Origin: Ilex aquifolium
Taxonomy: Eukaryota > Streptophyta > Magnoliopsida > Aquifoliales > Aquifoliaceae
Direction of reading: 5' to 3'
Length of the DNA: 64,000 nucleotides
Assembly (NCBI GenBank): GCA_951799425.1
Contig: OX637404.1
Coordinates: 19,492,045 to 19,556,044, forward strand
Within the stretch, counting starts at the first letter, position 1. Every line of letters starts with the position of its first letter. A model generated the notes under the pieces. That model was not told the origin of the DNA and searched no databases. It was given only the letters and a program-made list of their open reading frames with translations. Positions 1 through 12,900 of this stretch are shown here, one piece after another. Both the position numbers and the translations under genes were made by a program.

Positions 1-3000
1 CGTGAGTTAGAAGATCTAGTGTGATATATCTCCTCCAGGATCCAAATTGCATGTCAGTCTACTCGCTCATATCACACAATAATAGCTAAAACCAGTTCCA
101 AACATTCTCGGATAGAAGTTCCACTTTCCTTGTCGCTCTATTCGAAAGGTAGCTGAAGAGCTACAATGGTAACAAGAGCTCAGCCTATAAAGGAGAGGAA
201 CGAGCTACGAGCCAAGTAAGTATTCTCTCCCAGCTCAATTCCAACTAGACCGCTTTATCTTTATTGACATAATCATCGGATGGTCGACCACCGGAGTCCC
301 TTTGGTCTTCGACTTCTTTGCAGGAGCTCACTGATGATTGTCAGGTCACCATCCATTCTATTGGTGCAGTTTTTGGGATAAACAATTGACGCCCTCTATG
401 GGAATCAACTTGATTTCCAATAACAAAATCTAAATCCCATGGTGATAACCAGAGCATATAAAGAGCCTGCAATTGACCAAACACATGAACGCCATAATAT
501 CCACCCAATGGGACGAAGGGTTATGCCCCCACCAGAAAAGGAGTCAATGAAAGTTAAGAGATTGGAAAAAGAAAGTGAGGAATTGAAGAAGCAGAATCAA
601 CAAATCCTCCAACTCTTGGAACGAGATCAGTCCCAAAGTAGGGAGCATGCGGGGGATAACCAAGAGGTCGATTGGAGCTAGAACGAAATTTTTCGTCCTC
701 GGATCAACAACCAATGGGAGCTAAAATTCTAAGAAGTAAACGAAAAATTGGGGAATGTTATAAATACGGTGAAAGCTCGGGTCCCAGAAGTCATTGAGAC
801 TCTGGTCCATAACATTGAGTCACCATTCACCCAAGACGTATCAAACTATCCCCTGCTAGAGAAATTTAAAATGCTAATGATTGAGGCATTTGATGGAACA
901 AAGGATCTGTTGGACCATCTAGAAGCTTACATGTCTTTAATGATGCTCCACAGTGTTCTAGACCAAAATAATGTGTCGAGCTTTTGCCACCACACTTAAG
1001 GGAACCCCAATGAGCTTGAACCCCAATTAAATATGAGATGAATGAAGTACTAGTTCAACAAGTTGAAGTCGACCACCATTAGTACGTTTGGAGGACTAAG
1101 TACTTCATTCATCTCATATTTAATTGGGGTTCAAGCTCATTGGCGACCCCTAACCTACCTCCTCAGTGTCAAGCAAGTCAGGGGAAAAAATTCCGAGAAT
1201 ATGTCAATCGCTTTACTAAGGAATCCTTGCAAAACGATAAGGCAGTTTTGACTGCCTTCATAGGCATGTTATAGTCTTCTCAGTTTCTCTTCGCCCTCTC
1301 CAAAAAACTATCTTCATCTGTGGGTGAGTTCTTGGCAAATTCCTAGAGCTACATGAACGCTAAAGATACCCTCCTAGCTCATGGAAATCAGGAGGACAAG
1401 CGGGAAGATCGATGGGAAGATAAGAGGAGGCGAGATCCACCGAACAGGAAGGAAATGGCAGTTAGCCTAAAGAAGAATCGTTCTGAGAGGGTTAGTGCAA
1501 GGGATTATTTAGGACCTCGCACTCCCAATGACCTTGCCCAGAAATATGCTCCACTGAACATTTCTGTTGAGTATATCCTCTTCCAGATTCAGGATGAAAG
1601 GATCCTCAAATGGCCTGGGAAGATGAAGTCTCATCCTAGCAAGAGGTCCAAGGACAAATACTGTTGTTTCCACAGAACGGCTGTAATACAAAAGATTGCC
1701 AAGTCCTAAAGGACCAAATAGAAGATCTGAACCAAAAAGGCCATCTCGGGAAGTACATAGAACACCGACGATAGAAGAGGAACAAAATTTAACCTTACCA
1801 AGAGGAGGCCCTGCATCAAGAACCGGTTGGAGAAGTGACCACGATATCTGGAGGTTTTGTAGGAGGTGGAGAAAGTAGCTCTGCCAGGCGAGCCCATGTT
1901 TAGAGAATAAAGTTCGAGCTGGAGATGGGCTCGGTAAATCCAGGGAAGAAACCCCGAGTGGATCTCCTGATTACCTTCTCAGAGTAGGATTTGAGTGGTG
2001 TTCAACATCCACATGATGATCTACTAGTGGTCACCATAATAATTGCAAATTACTCCGTGAAAAGAGTGTTGATAGACAGTGGGAGCTCGGCAGACATCAT
2101 ATTTGCTCCAGCCTTTGATTAGCTTAATATTGGCAAAGAAAGATTGACTCTGATAACTACTCCACTCATCAGATTCTCAGGGAAAAAAGCTTACCACATA
2201 GGATCCATCGTTATACCAGTCACAGCTGGGCTAGCATCGTGACAAACCATCATAATGATGAATTTCCTGGTCCTAGACAGTCCATCAACATACAATGTTA
2301 GACGAGGAGAGCTTGAGGAGTTCATTGATAGAGTTCCTTAACTCTAACAAGGATGTTTTTACTTGGAGGCAATATGGTATGAGTGGGATTGACCTGGCTG
2401 TAATTGTGCATAAGCTCAACGTCAGTTCGAGCTTCAAACCAATCCATCAAAAATGACAAAGCTTCGCCCCAGAGCGAACTCGTGCGATAAAGGAGGAAGT
2501 AGCCAAGCTCTTGTGTGGACTTTACCGATCTAAACAAGGCATGCCCAAAAGATTGCTTTCCAATTATGAGGACATTTTGGTTGACGCCATCGTAGGGTAC
2601 AAGTTGCTCTCCTTTATGGACGCATTCTCAAGGTAGAACCAAATCATAATACATGAACCAGATCAGGAAAAATCCTCTTTCATAACAGAGGAGGGGACCT
2701 ACTATTATAAAGTCATGCCATTTGGTCTGAAGAATGTAGGGGCCACCTACCAGAGATTGGTAAATCACATGTTCAAGGACCTCATTGGCTACTAAATGGA
2801 GGTGTATGTCGACGATATGCTCATAAAAAGCCTCCAGGCTATGGAGCATATCGAGCATTTAAAAAAGACCTTTGACACCCTCAGAAGGTACAATATGAAG
2901 CTGAATCTAGCTAAGTATGACTTTAACTTGATCTTAATCATACACCCAAGTATAAGTGGTCAAGTTCTATGTTACTCAGTTAAGTTCGAGGTCGAATCCA

Positions 3001-3030
3001 CAGGGAGTTATCTATTGGAACTCAAAATAG
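1..3030 (+). mobile_element. Ty3/gypsy fossil, Tat-like, 3'-truncated
   Basis: Old LTR retrotransposon remnant. The window opens in an LTR that ends near 380. A primer-binding-type stretch (GACGCCCTCTATGGGAATC, about 386-404) follows, of the class seen in Tat-lineage plant elements. A gag-like reading starts near 439 (MVITRAYKE, then a charged coiled coil) and runs with interruptions to about 1880. Protease and reverse transcriptase traces occupy about 2000-2930, including the RT catalytic box YVDDMLIKS near 2805-2831. RNase H, integrase and the 3' LTR are absent here. The element is heavily broken (on the order of ten or more breaks) and clearly old. Its gag start resembles that of the 32268-42756 element. 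The family call is by motif only. Confidence 0.75.
1007..1143. repeat. Perfect 45-bp inverted repeat inside gypsy fossil
   Basis: Arms at 1007-1051 and 1099-1143 are exact reverse complements by eye, separated by a 47-nt spacer. The right arm lies in the orientation expected for the gag reading, and the left arm is an inverted copy of it. This is a local inverted duplication inside the fossil, not a terminal repeat. Confidence 0.85.
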
Positions 3031-4440
3031 AAAATGTAAGATTGCCATGTGCGTAGTGTGCAGTACAATAGCTTGTAATGTGAACTTAGAACTAATAGGA
3101 AAATACTTAAACTAAACTTTTGATTACAATAATTGAAAAATGACTACTCTTTAGTTCGGGAATCCAACATGCATCCTATTGTTTGACTATAAAAATGCCA
3201 CCTTACAGCAATTAACTCTTGTGTCAACAGAAAGTTAACCGGTAGGTTTGATGCGTAGGTTGAACCATATCACAACAATTATTAAGTTAGCTGGAAGGTT
3301 TATGCACCTTACAAAAATCAAATAACCCTAGTAAATTCGAAGGTGAACCATTCCAAAGGTTTACTATAGCTATTTGATCGACAGGTCTATGATTCAATGA
3401 AGACGGAGTTTCGGTTTATGCATTGAATCAAAAACATTGACTATGGCAAAACTTAACCCGTCTATAACCAATCCCCCGACTATTACATAAATTTCAACTA
3501 CGTGCATCATTATATCATGCATGAAGTATATAATAACGTATAGATGAAATGATATATAGTAATAAGTTTAGCTCGGTACTCATAACCATAAGCATATAGT
3601 AATACGATATAAAACAGAAATGAAAATCATCCATAATTTAAGGGAGGTATAATCACTAAAGTATAGGTAGAATATCGACATTTCCATAATACAAACAACA
3701 TTACACATGTCTTCACCTTTTACTAAAGAGTATAAGCGAACTACTCACACTTCATTGCTATAGATAAGCAAGAAGGGTAAGACAATCCCATTACAATACA
3801 ACGCAAATGCAAACCAAAAGTAAATAATTCTTCCCTGAGGAATAGTTAAAACACCCTTACTCTTATTACCTACTAGGGCGAAAAAGTGAGAGAGGTTCAA
3901 CCCTCCAAGTAAAAAGGACATAGAAGAAATGTAGAATAGGATAATTTTTGGCTAGGAGTGTTTAGGGTAAAGTATTTTTTCTCTCAGACTCTGGCTTGCC
4001 AAAGGTGGAAGATCTCCCTCTAAAATGACTTCGAACATGCCTATTTATATGCTCCGATGAAGGGTTAAGGCGGTAGACACCCAAGGCAGCCAATTAGGGC
4101 TTTTGCTACATCAATGGTCCAATAGGAGAAAATGAGGAGGTGAGGCGGTTAAGGCCACCATTTGGACGCCACCACCACCACCGTCCAGATGGTGCTCATC
4201 CTCTGAATTTTGCATTGCAGCCTCTTTTGTTGACTTCTTTGACTTTGGCCATCATTGGGATGATGGTGATGGCCAGATGGTGATTGTGTGCTGATTGTCC
4301 TTTTGCCTCATTCCTTTTGTTCCTCTTTCGCGCTTTAATCCTCCAAGTTTCCTTAATTACGTATGAAACCCTACAAAATATATAATTCAAACATTAATCA
4401 TAAATTTCAATAAAAAAAAAACATCAATCATAAATTAATC
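3031..4440. other. Non-coding, LTR-like repeat-derived stretch
   Basis: No supported gene. The stretch begins just after the gypsy fossil breaks off. It carries wording typical of plant LTR or LARD-type repeats (a segment with 'gaatccacagggag' near 2993-3006, and a TATA-like 'tatttatatgc' near 4042). A short CCA-rich patch lies at 4171-4185. No second LTR copy was found in the window, so the family is unassigned. Confidence 0.3.
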
Positions 4441-5374
4441 TCAATTAAGCACTTTAAATCAATTAACGCACATAATTAACCCTAAATTCTAATTCATTTA
4501 CGCACTTTTTAGGGTTAATCACACTCCTCAATAGACTTTACTAGTCCCCAGTAATACAAATAAATATATACAATCACTTTCGTAGATTTTACGATTGTAT
4601 TTAACATATACAACAAATCGTTAAACCCCTAGGTAATCCCTAGTGGACGAGTTTTGTCTCGTGAAGGTTTCTAGTAAAATCACCTAAAAACTTCAACAAT
4701 TAAGATAAAATAATCCATATTTTTCACTTATAAAAAATTAAATCATCATTCCATCTTTATGTCAGAATACTCCCTCTCTTTACCACTGTAATAGTAACAC
4801 ACAACAATTGTAACACTATTCAGTATATTTCTAGAAAAACTCGTGTGTGTGTGAATTTCTTTATCTAAAAAATACTTAAGAAATATCACAACCCTTTTCT
4901 ACGCTATACGAAAATTAGTTTCGACATCAATCCTTTCCTGAAAATCACTCAACAAAGAACACACTCAAGTTTTAGTGACTATCACTCAAAAATTACATGT
5001 GATAAGAATATTGAAATCAAAACAAAGTAATAACACATGTAATATTTCAAAATAATGTTATTTGAATAAAACTAAAAATTGGTAGTCTCATGAAAGAATA
5101 TTAGCACTATATCAAATAACATTGTCAACACTCCCCCTTTTAATGAATGGTTGAAAATGATACATATGCATGATTTCTGGAATATAAAATGACTTTATTA
5201 GGGTTATAACGTGGACAAGGGTGTTGGATTTAAGAAACGACGTGTAAGGGATTCAAAAGCTATCATTTTCAATTTGGGTAGCACACATCTCTCTTTAACT
5301 GTTCAAACTTTTACAGAAATAACATCATGTTTTTCATTCTCCATTTTCAATCTCAGGCTTGTAATTTCTCGGCC

Positions 5375-5510
5375 ATGAATGTGAGTTTTTATTAGTGTGT
5401 CTTTTAACAAAATATTATTTTAATGCGTAAATAAATAAAGGGTTAATTGCACTTTACACCATGAAAGATAATATTTTTGTTAAAAGACACTAATAAAAAC
5501 TCACATTCAT
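5375..5510. repeat. Near-perfect 46-bp inverted repeat (hairpin)
   Basis: Arms at about 5375-5420 and 5464-5510 are reverse complements with only one or two small differences, around a spacer of roughly 43 bp that holds GGGTTAATTGCACTTTACACC. The layout resembles a very short MITE or fold-back element. No target-site duplication was identified. Confidence 0.7.
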
Positions 5511-5602
5511 CAATAACCTTATATAGGAATAGAGAGTTCAAGCTCTCTCGTTTAATCAATATGGATGTTGGATAAAGAGTAAAAGAAGATGTCTAAGTTA
5601 GA

Positions 5603-5651
5603 ATCCCACATCAGTTAGAAACAAAAAATGTATCTCCCTCCTCTTTTATAT
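5603..5651 (+). promoter_or_regulatory. USE-like plus TATA-like motif pair
   Basis: ATCCCACATCA (5603-5613) matches ten of eleven positions of the plant U-snRNA upstream sequence element RTCCCACATCG. A TATA-like TTTATAT follows about 31 bp later, close to the spacing used by RNA polymerase II snRNA promoters. No snRNA body is recognisable downstream, so this is probably a promoter-like remnant or a dispersed repeat. Confidence 0.35.
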
Positions 5652-6329
5652 CAAGAAGGCAACCTATGGAACACTAATGTCTATAATGGACTTAAAAAAA
5701 AAGCCAAGGTAGAAATATGTAGTAAATCGAACATTTGAACCTGATTTAACAATCGAGTGTAACACAAACCAATGTGGGAAGTACTCAGATTGAGGAGTTT
5801 CATGTCCAAGTCAGGTTGGACTCGGATTAAGAGTTTTATAACTTGGGTTTGACTTGGGCTGACCTCTCAACTTGTCTAACCCACCTAAATTGCACCCCTA
5901 ATTTTAAAGATTGCCATGCAAGCTAAGTTGCAACAAGAACTACCTGTGAAGGAGGAAGAAGGCAAAAATGGCAAAGCAAATGATTATCTAGATCGATTAT
6001 CTTACTTCAATACATCATTTTTTTTACATAACAACCCAAGGGACATTTTAGTTGCCCCAAGTTCCTCCACATTTAAGTCATTAATTCATATACATGAACT
6101 ATAAGCACGCTCGGTAGCCCAAGTCGCAAAATAGTTACAACTCCCCCACATCTCACACTTTGTAGAAACCTCGTACACCGAGTGTCCCTTTTTTCTCTTG
6201 GCAGTTATATCAAGACCTTAAATGCCGTTAGATAAGAACTATAGCTCCTGTCACCCGTATATTAATCTTCATACATATAGACATTAGTCTTGAGAAAATT
6301 GCATAGTAACTAGAATGTGTAAATATATT

Positions 6330-6971
6330 CTATCCATTAAGGTGGCGAAGCATCCAAGGGGGCATGACTGTGTTAGTTTGATGATGCCGCGGAGTAAGGT
6401 CTTCTACTTCTCCACTGCCTCCTGCCTGGTACGCATCACTGCATTGCATATGCTTCTACATTGTTAGTTGACACAAAAGGAGAACTTCAGAAATACACAC
6501 ACAAAGGGGGTTGGGAGAGAGAGAGAGAGAGAGTCACCTAATTTCCATGGGATGTGACGGAACCAATGAGGATGAGTTCAAGTCATGATTCTGCTGCTCC
6601 CACTGAACCTGTTGGGCCAGCTCCTTCTCCTTTTCCTTGACCTATATCAGCTCTAGTATTAGATATATATATACATTCACATATGGAATTTCTCTTGTGG
6701 TCATTAATTGGCCAATTGTTTAGCTAAACATGTGTTGTTATGTACTGAGTCATGTTTGTGGAGAGAGGAATGTCCTCCTTTTATGTTATCCATTCTCCAA
6801 AATGATGTATTACTTTTTGATTGAATGAAATTTATCGTTTCTTATAAAAAAAAAAAAAAAAGTGGTAGATGAACTGATATTCAGAAAAAGCAGCACGGAT
6901 AGAGTATTTATGTAAACTTAATGAATCACCTTCTTTGCAAGCAAGCTATTTTGATCCTGCAATGCTTTGTC
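6330..6971 (-). CDS. FUL: Exons 6-8 of the FUL-like gene (C region)
   Basis: Exon 6 (6971-6930, 42 nt) reads [14 protein letters not shown]. Exon 7 (6641-6538) begins [18 protein letters not shown]. Exon 8 (6438-6330) begins after an AGT codon split across the junction and ends [11 protein letters not shown] then TAG. The C region contributes to activation and higher-order complex formation in this family. A GA dinucleotide run (about 6515-6534) lies immediately beside the exon 7 donor inside intron 7. Confidence 0.93.
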
Positions 6972-9900
6972 CTGTCAGAGGAAACGTCAAATGATCTAGG
7001 AACGGAGAGATGGAGCAATAGATTTCACAAATTTCAAAGCAGGAGGGCCAAATCAAGAAATATTATTATTAAGGTGGTAAGAATTTTAATTTTTGAGACA
7101 TAGAAGGGAGTCATGGGCCTCATGGCCCAACTCCGGCCCCTAGGCCCCAATATAGCTCCCCTTGGATGTAGTTGCCCTAATTTTCAAATTTCAAAGATTG
7201 TTAAACCACCTGTTCTTTTAAAATTTAAGCTATTGAAGAGACATCTAACATATGTATTTATCTAATACTCTCCACACGTGACTTCTCTTGTGTAGTCTGA
7301 TTTTTTGTATGTATATAGTATTGATTGATATATCTATATAATAAAGTACAATATAATTCAAATCTCAAAAGATAAACAAAATGACTTTTATTTAAATTTT
7401 ATTTTAAAGTTAATTCGACGACAAATATTAACACCCCAAATTTAATAGGAAAAATAAATTTCTAAGGGTGTGTTTGGGGTGACTTTTTAAAAGTATATTG
7501 AAGACTTATAACTTCTCTTGATTACTTTAAAAAAAAAAAAAAGTAGTATTTGTAACTATCCCACCACCACCACTATCACAACCACCCCCACCGCCCCACC
7601 ACCATCACAACTACCCCCACCACCCCCATCGCCTCAACACCACCACTACCTCACCACCAATACCACCTCTGTCGCCACCCCTACCCCTACCCCTTACCGC
7701 CCCATCACCACCACCACCACCCACCAGTGCCACTCCACCACTACAACAACCACCACCATCACTGCTGCTACCCTATCACTGTCGTCACTATCCTATCATC
7801 ATCCCTACCATCCTCACCCTCACTCCCACTGCCCTACCCCCCACAGCCATAACCACTACCACCACCACCACCACCACCACCCCACCACCATCGTCGCCAC
7901 CCCACCACTGCCACCACCCCCACCACCACCACTGCCACTGCCCCACTATCACCCCCACTGCCCTCACCACTGATTACTACCACTGTTGTCTACCGCCACC
8001 ATCGTCATCTCATTCTTATGTCCTTACTACCATCATCCCACTACCATGTCGCCCACTTTCAGCACTCATAACCATCCGTCGTCGCCTACCATCGCTGTCA
8101 GCCACTGTCACCTACCACCACCACCACCACCGTCGTCGCCCCACCACCACCACAGACAACCACCATCACCGTCGCCCACCACCCACACCCACCACCATCA
8201 CTACTGTCACCCATGGCTACCACTATCACCATCGTCACTCAAAACCCACCACCATTGCCACTCACGGCTGACACTATTACCACGGTCCTCGCTACCCACC
8301 ACAACTATTACCGTCTTTCACCACCACCACTGCTGCCCACCACGTCTACCACCGCTCACCTCCACTACAACCAATGTTTAAATTTTGTCCTATTTCTTCT
8401 ATGTTTGTGTTTTGGTTTTGGGTGTGAATATAAATATGTTTATTATTGATCATTTTTTTATTACTACGTGCCTTTAGACACGAAAAATAACTAGTTTATA
8501 TAATAAAATACAATATAATTCAAATCTTAAAAGATAAACAAAATGACTTTTACTTTTCACGGTTGAGATCTCTTTAAATTTTGCTTTAAAGTTAATCCGA
8601 CAGCTAATATTAACACCCCAAATTTAATAGAAAAAATTGACCTCTAAAGGTGTGTTTGGAGTGACTTTTTAAAAATACTTCTAAAACTTATAACTTCTCA
8701 TAAGTACTTAAAAAAAAATAGTAGTTGAAACTGCCAAACCACCACCATCTCCATTGCCTCACCACCACCCCCACCACAACTACCCCCACCCCACCACCAC
8801 AACTACCATCACCACTACCACCACCACCATCGTTGCCGTCGTCGTCGCCACCACCGTTGCCACTACCACTATCGCCACCCCCCCACCACCACCACAGCCC
8901 CACCGCCACCATCACCACTAGCCCCACCACCATCATTGCCACCACCACCACCACTACTACCACCATTACTATCGCCACCCTACCACCACTACAACCCCAC
9001 CAACAACATACCCACTACCACCATCCCCACCACCACCACCGCTGCATCACCCTACCACCACCCCACTATCCCACCATCACCCTTACTACCATCACCTCCA
9101 CGACCATCACCACTACCACCACCACTGCCACTGCCGCCATCCCATCACCACCATCGTCGCCATCTTCCCACCACCACCACAGCCACCCCCCACCGCCACT
9201 GCTCCACCAACACCCCCACCCCCTACCGCCACTGCTCCACCACCACCCCCACGCCATCCCCACACACCACCGATTACTACCACCGTCGTCCACCGCCACC
9301 ACCTACCATCATCATCATCTCATTCTTATATTTATTCCCACTACCACCGTTGTCCATTGTCAGCACCCATCACCCCCATTGTTGCCCACTGCCACCCACT
9401 ATTGTAACCTACCACCACCCATCGTCGCCCACCATCGTCGTTAGTCACTGTCACCCACCCCTACCACACTTACCACCACCACTCGTCATCGTCCACCACT
9501 GTTTCCACCCACCCCCACCACACTGTTGCTTAGAAGTACTCGTCGTTGCCCACCACCACCATTGTCACCGCCCACCACCATAACCGTCGTCGCCCCACCA
9601 TCACTACTGCCAACCACCATTACCATCGCCCCCATCACCACCACCGCCGTCACCCATAACTATCACTACCACCATCTTTATCCAAAATCCACCACTACCA
9701 TCACCACAGTCGTCGTCACCTATCACAACTATCACCGTCTCCCACCACTATCAGTGCCGCCCACCATTATTACCATCGCTCACCTCCACTACAACCGGTG
9801 CTTGAATTCTTTTCTCTCTTCTCTATGTTTGTGATTTGATTTTGAGTGTGAATACAAATATGTTTGACCACTTTTTTATTACTCGTACCTTTAGACACGT

Positions 9901-12900
9901 GCAATAACTAGTTTACTTATACAATAATACATACTTATATATAATGAATAGATCATTCTCGAAAACTAAGCACAAGGAAAAAATAAATAAAATACAAGTT
10001 GGATACAAACTTGACCTATTGGCATAAGTACATTTATACATCAACCCATTCTTTTGCTGCCTCCATGTGGGTTCCAACACTACCTCCTACATATGAGTCA
10101 TATTTTTATAATGGGTGTTATTTTCGCTAGAGCATTTTCTAGCTACCCTATTTTGCTTACTTTTTTCTTTTTCTTTTTTTGATGTAGCACTTGCTAGTTT
10201 TTTTTTTTCCCTCAGATACTGGCTGTTATGATCTTTTGGGTCCTGATACCCTTGTTAAACCACCAGCTCTTCTAAAGGTTACGTTGTTAGAGACGGGTCT
10301 AACATAAGCAGTTATCTAATTAGGCCATAAGGGCTATGTATATTATATTATTATGAGATATTTAAATTATTGTCCTCTGTTGATTTATCCTAAACTAAAG
10401 GAGGGGCCTCTCAAGGGCATACTGAATTGATAAACTATAATTTTATCACCCAGAGCAAGCCCTTCATTAATTCATCACACTGAACATTTTGAAAAAAAAA
10501 AACTTCAAGATTAAAGTCCAAAATCCTAGTTATAAAGTGTTCGATTTCATGCATCTTAGAGGAATATGGAACAAGGTCTCACCTTCTTCTGGAGATCAGA
10601 AATGGATTCATGCATGAGTTGGTTCTGTATTGTAAGAAGATTTGAATTCAATGAACATCTCATGATACATATAATCAAATGAAATATGATTTTTAGAGGA
10701 CTAAGGTTTCACCTTTCTTGACCTAATGTGTTTAAGCGCTGCATCAATCTGGTGCTCCAAATTTTGAAGCTCCCTAAGACTCAAAGACTCTAAATCTTCT
10801 CCCATAAAGTGCCTAACAAACATTAAGAAGGAATTGTTCTTTATCACTGTTCACATTGCAGTGTCATCTATGTAACTTTAGATCTAAATTCGAATTAGTA
10901 CCTTTGGTTTCTTTGTAACAACTCCACTCTTGCCTTGAGCTTTGCATGTTCCAGAGTCCAGTTTCCCTGGACAAAATTTACGATGATTGACCAAGATTTT
11001 CTATTATTCAATAACCAATGAGGGGTAAAAAAAAATAATGATTTCCAAATAAAGAACAGCACAAAAAGAAATTTTATGTTTGAGTTCAGAGCAGTTGCAT
11101 ACCCGTGAGTCCAAATCAGTTGCTGAAAGCTGCCTGTCTGCATATGAGTATCTCTCATACCGTTCAAGGATCTTCTCCATGCTGTCACCAAAGAAATCAA
11201 GACAAATGTACCGGTAATTAGGTGATCAATCGACTGAATCTTAACCAAATGTTCACGCACACAGGTGTTTCCACGCGATTACGGAACAAAAGTAAAGAAC
11301 CTGCTGGTAATTACTCAGAATAAAAAGGATTGACTACATATGATTTCTACTTAAAAGGTAAACACTAAACTGTACTTATATACATCTAGTTAACTTGTCC
11401 ATTTCATGCCCTGCTCTCAAAAATGCAATTTAATTCACCAACATACACATCATGCTATAGGTAAGTCATTATTGGCAAGGAGGAATGAAGGATTTATAAT
11501 AGGTCCCAATAACAACAAAAATTTGTGCAATTCAGTTTAGACTTAGCTTGTGCACACATAAATGAGGCAATGACAAGATGGTAGAAGTGTGGAAGGCACC
11601 CTATAATGTTGAAACTGGAAGGACTGTTCCAATAAGCGTGGTTAACCAGCGGAACTGACCTCCTACAAATTCAACTGATCTAATGGCAATCAGTGATAAT
11701 ATGCCAGCTTCGAATCCAAATCCGTTGGCTAAGGATATTGTGATATGGAGTCCTGCCTGTAGATTAATTAGATGCAAACTAATCTGCATAAAAGATATGG
11801 CTTCCACACTGAGAGGGTCCCAGTCAAATATTATTTATAGAGCTCACTACATACAATAGATGAGACCAAATCTAAACTCACTACAATTTGGATTATATAT
11901 CAGATAGTATCTAATAGCTAACCGATTATTCTGATACACTAGATAATGGTGAGAGTTATCCACATGACCTAAGAACTTGTGAAGAATTGTGTGGATCATC
12001 TGTATATGCCCCCTCAAATTGATGGGGAAGTGCCGCAGCTATCAACTTTGACTGAAGAAGAGAGGAACTGACAAAGGTTTAGTAAAAATATCAGCAAGCT
12101 GATAAGTAGTGAAAATATGGCAGACCTCTATTGAGAAAAAATAATAATCATAACTTTTCATGTTTTCAAAGTTATATTTATGCATTTAGTTTTTTGTATT
12201 AGTGGATCATCAATTTGTTAGTAGTGTAGGACAAATTAATTGTGGTATTTTAATTTTCCAAGTAATGGAGGAGTTATTTTGTATGTCACGTGTTATAGAT
12301 AAGAGTCTATATATATATATATTCACCTATTTGGGTTGAGTGATTTGAAAGAGTTATTTCTATCTTCAATAGTCTCTTCCATTATATTTTTTGTGAGTGT
12401 GTGATAGTCCTCTAGATTTCAACAAAGTGGTATAAAAGCTACGCTTGAGTGTCGAGGGAGAGAGAGAGAGAGATCGAATGGAATGTTTCCATTTCAAATG
12501 CCTTTGTTCACCAAAGATAACTATGAGAATTGATGTATCCGCATGAAGACGATTATTAGATCTCAAGACTTGTAGGAGATTATAACAATTGTTTACACAG
12601 CACTGCAAGATGAACCTTCCTTAAGTCAAGCCCAAAAGAAAGTCTTACAAGCTACAAAGAAGAATGATCAAAAAACTCTTTCACTCATCCATCAATGCTT
12701 AGATGATGTCATGTTACAAAAGGTTGCTAGGGCAACCATCTCCAAGCAAACATGGGATGTACTTCAAACCGCCCATAGTGGAGTAAAAAAAGTCAAGAAA
12801 GTTTGTCTCCAAACTCTACGAGGTGAATTTGAAGCTTTACATATGAAGGAATCCGAATTAGTTTCAGATTATTGCACAAGAGTCTTGGTTGTTGTGAATA

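Larger units (their letters stand above)
4441..6329. other. AT-rich DNA downstream of the MADS gene
   Basis: No gene supported. It should include the 3' UTR and polyadenylation region of the minus-strand MADS gene just below 6330, but no single signal stands out. It also holds a hairpin-forming inverted repeat (5375-5510) and a snRNA-promoter-like USE/TATA pair (5603-5651), listed separately. Short open frames here show no recognisable domain. Confidence 0.5.

Noticed and set aside
7518-9834. Long open frames of His/Pro/Thr (plus) and Gly/Val/Trp (minus) up to about 240 aa
   Set aside because: They run in overlapping frames on both strands through CCA-rich minisatellite inside an intron. Composition alone explains them and no domain is present.
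11601-11807. 68-aa hydrophobic minus-strand frame, briefly considered a MATE-type transporter exon
   Set aside because: Only loose hydrophobic resemblance, no conserved motif, and it sits in the MADS intron without neighbouring exons.
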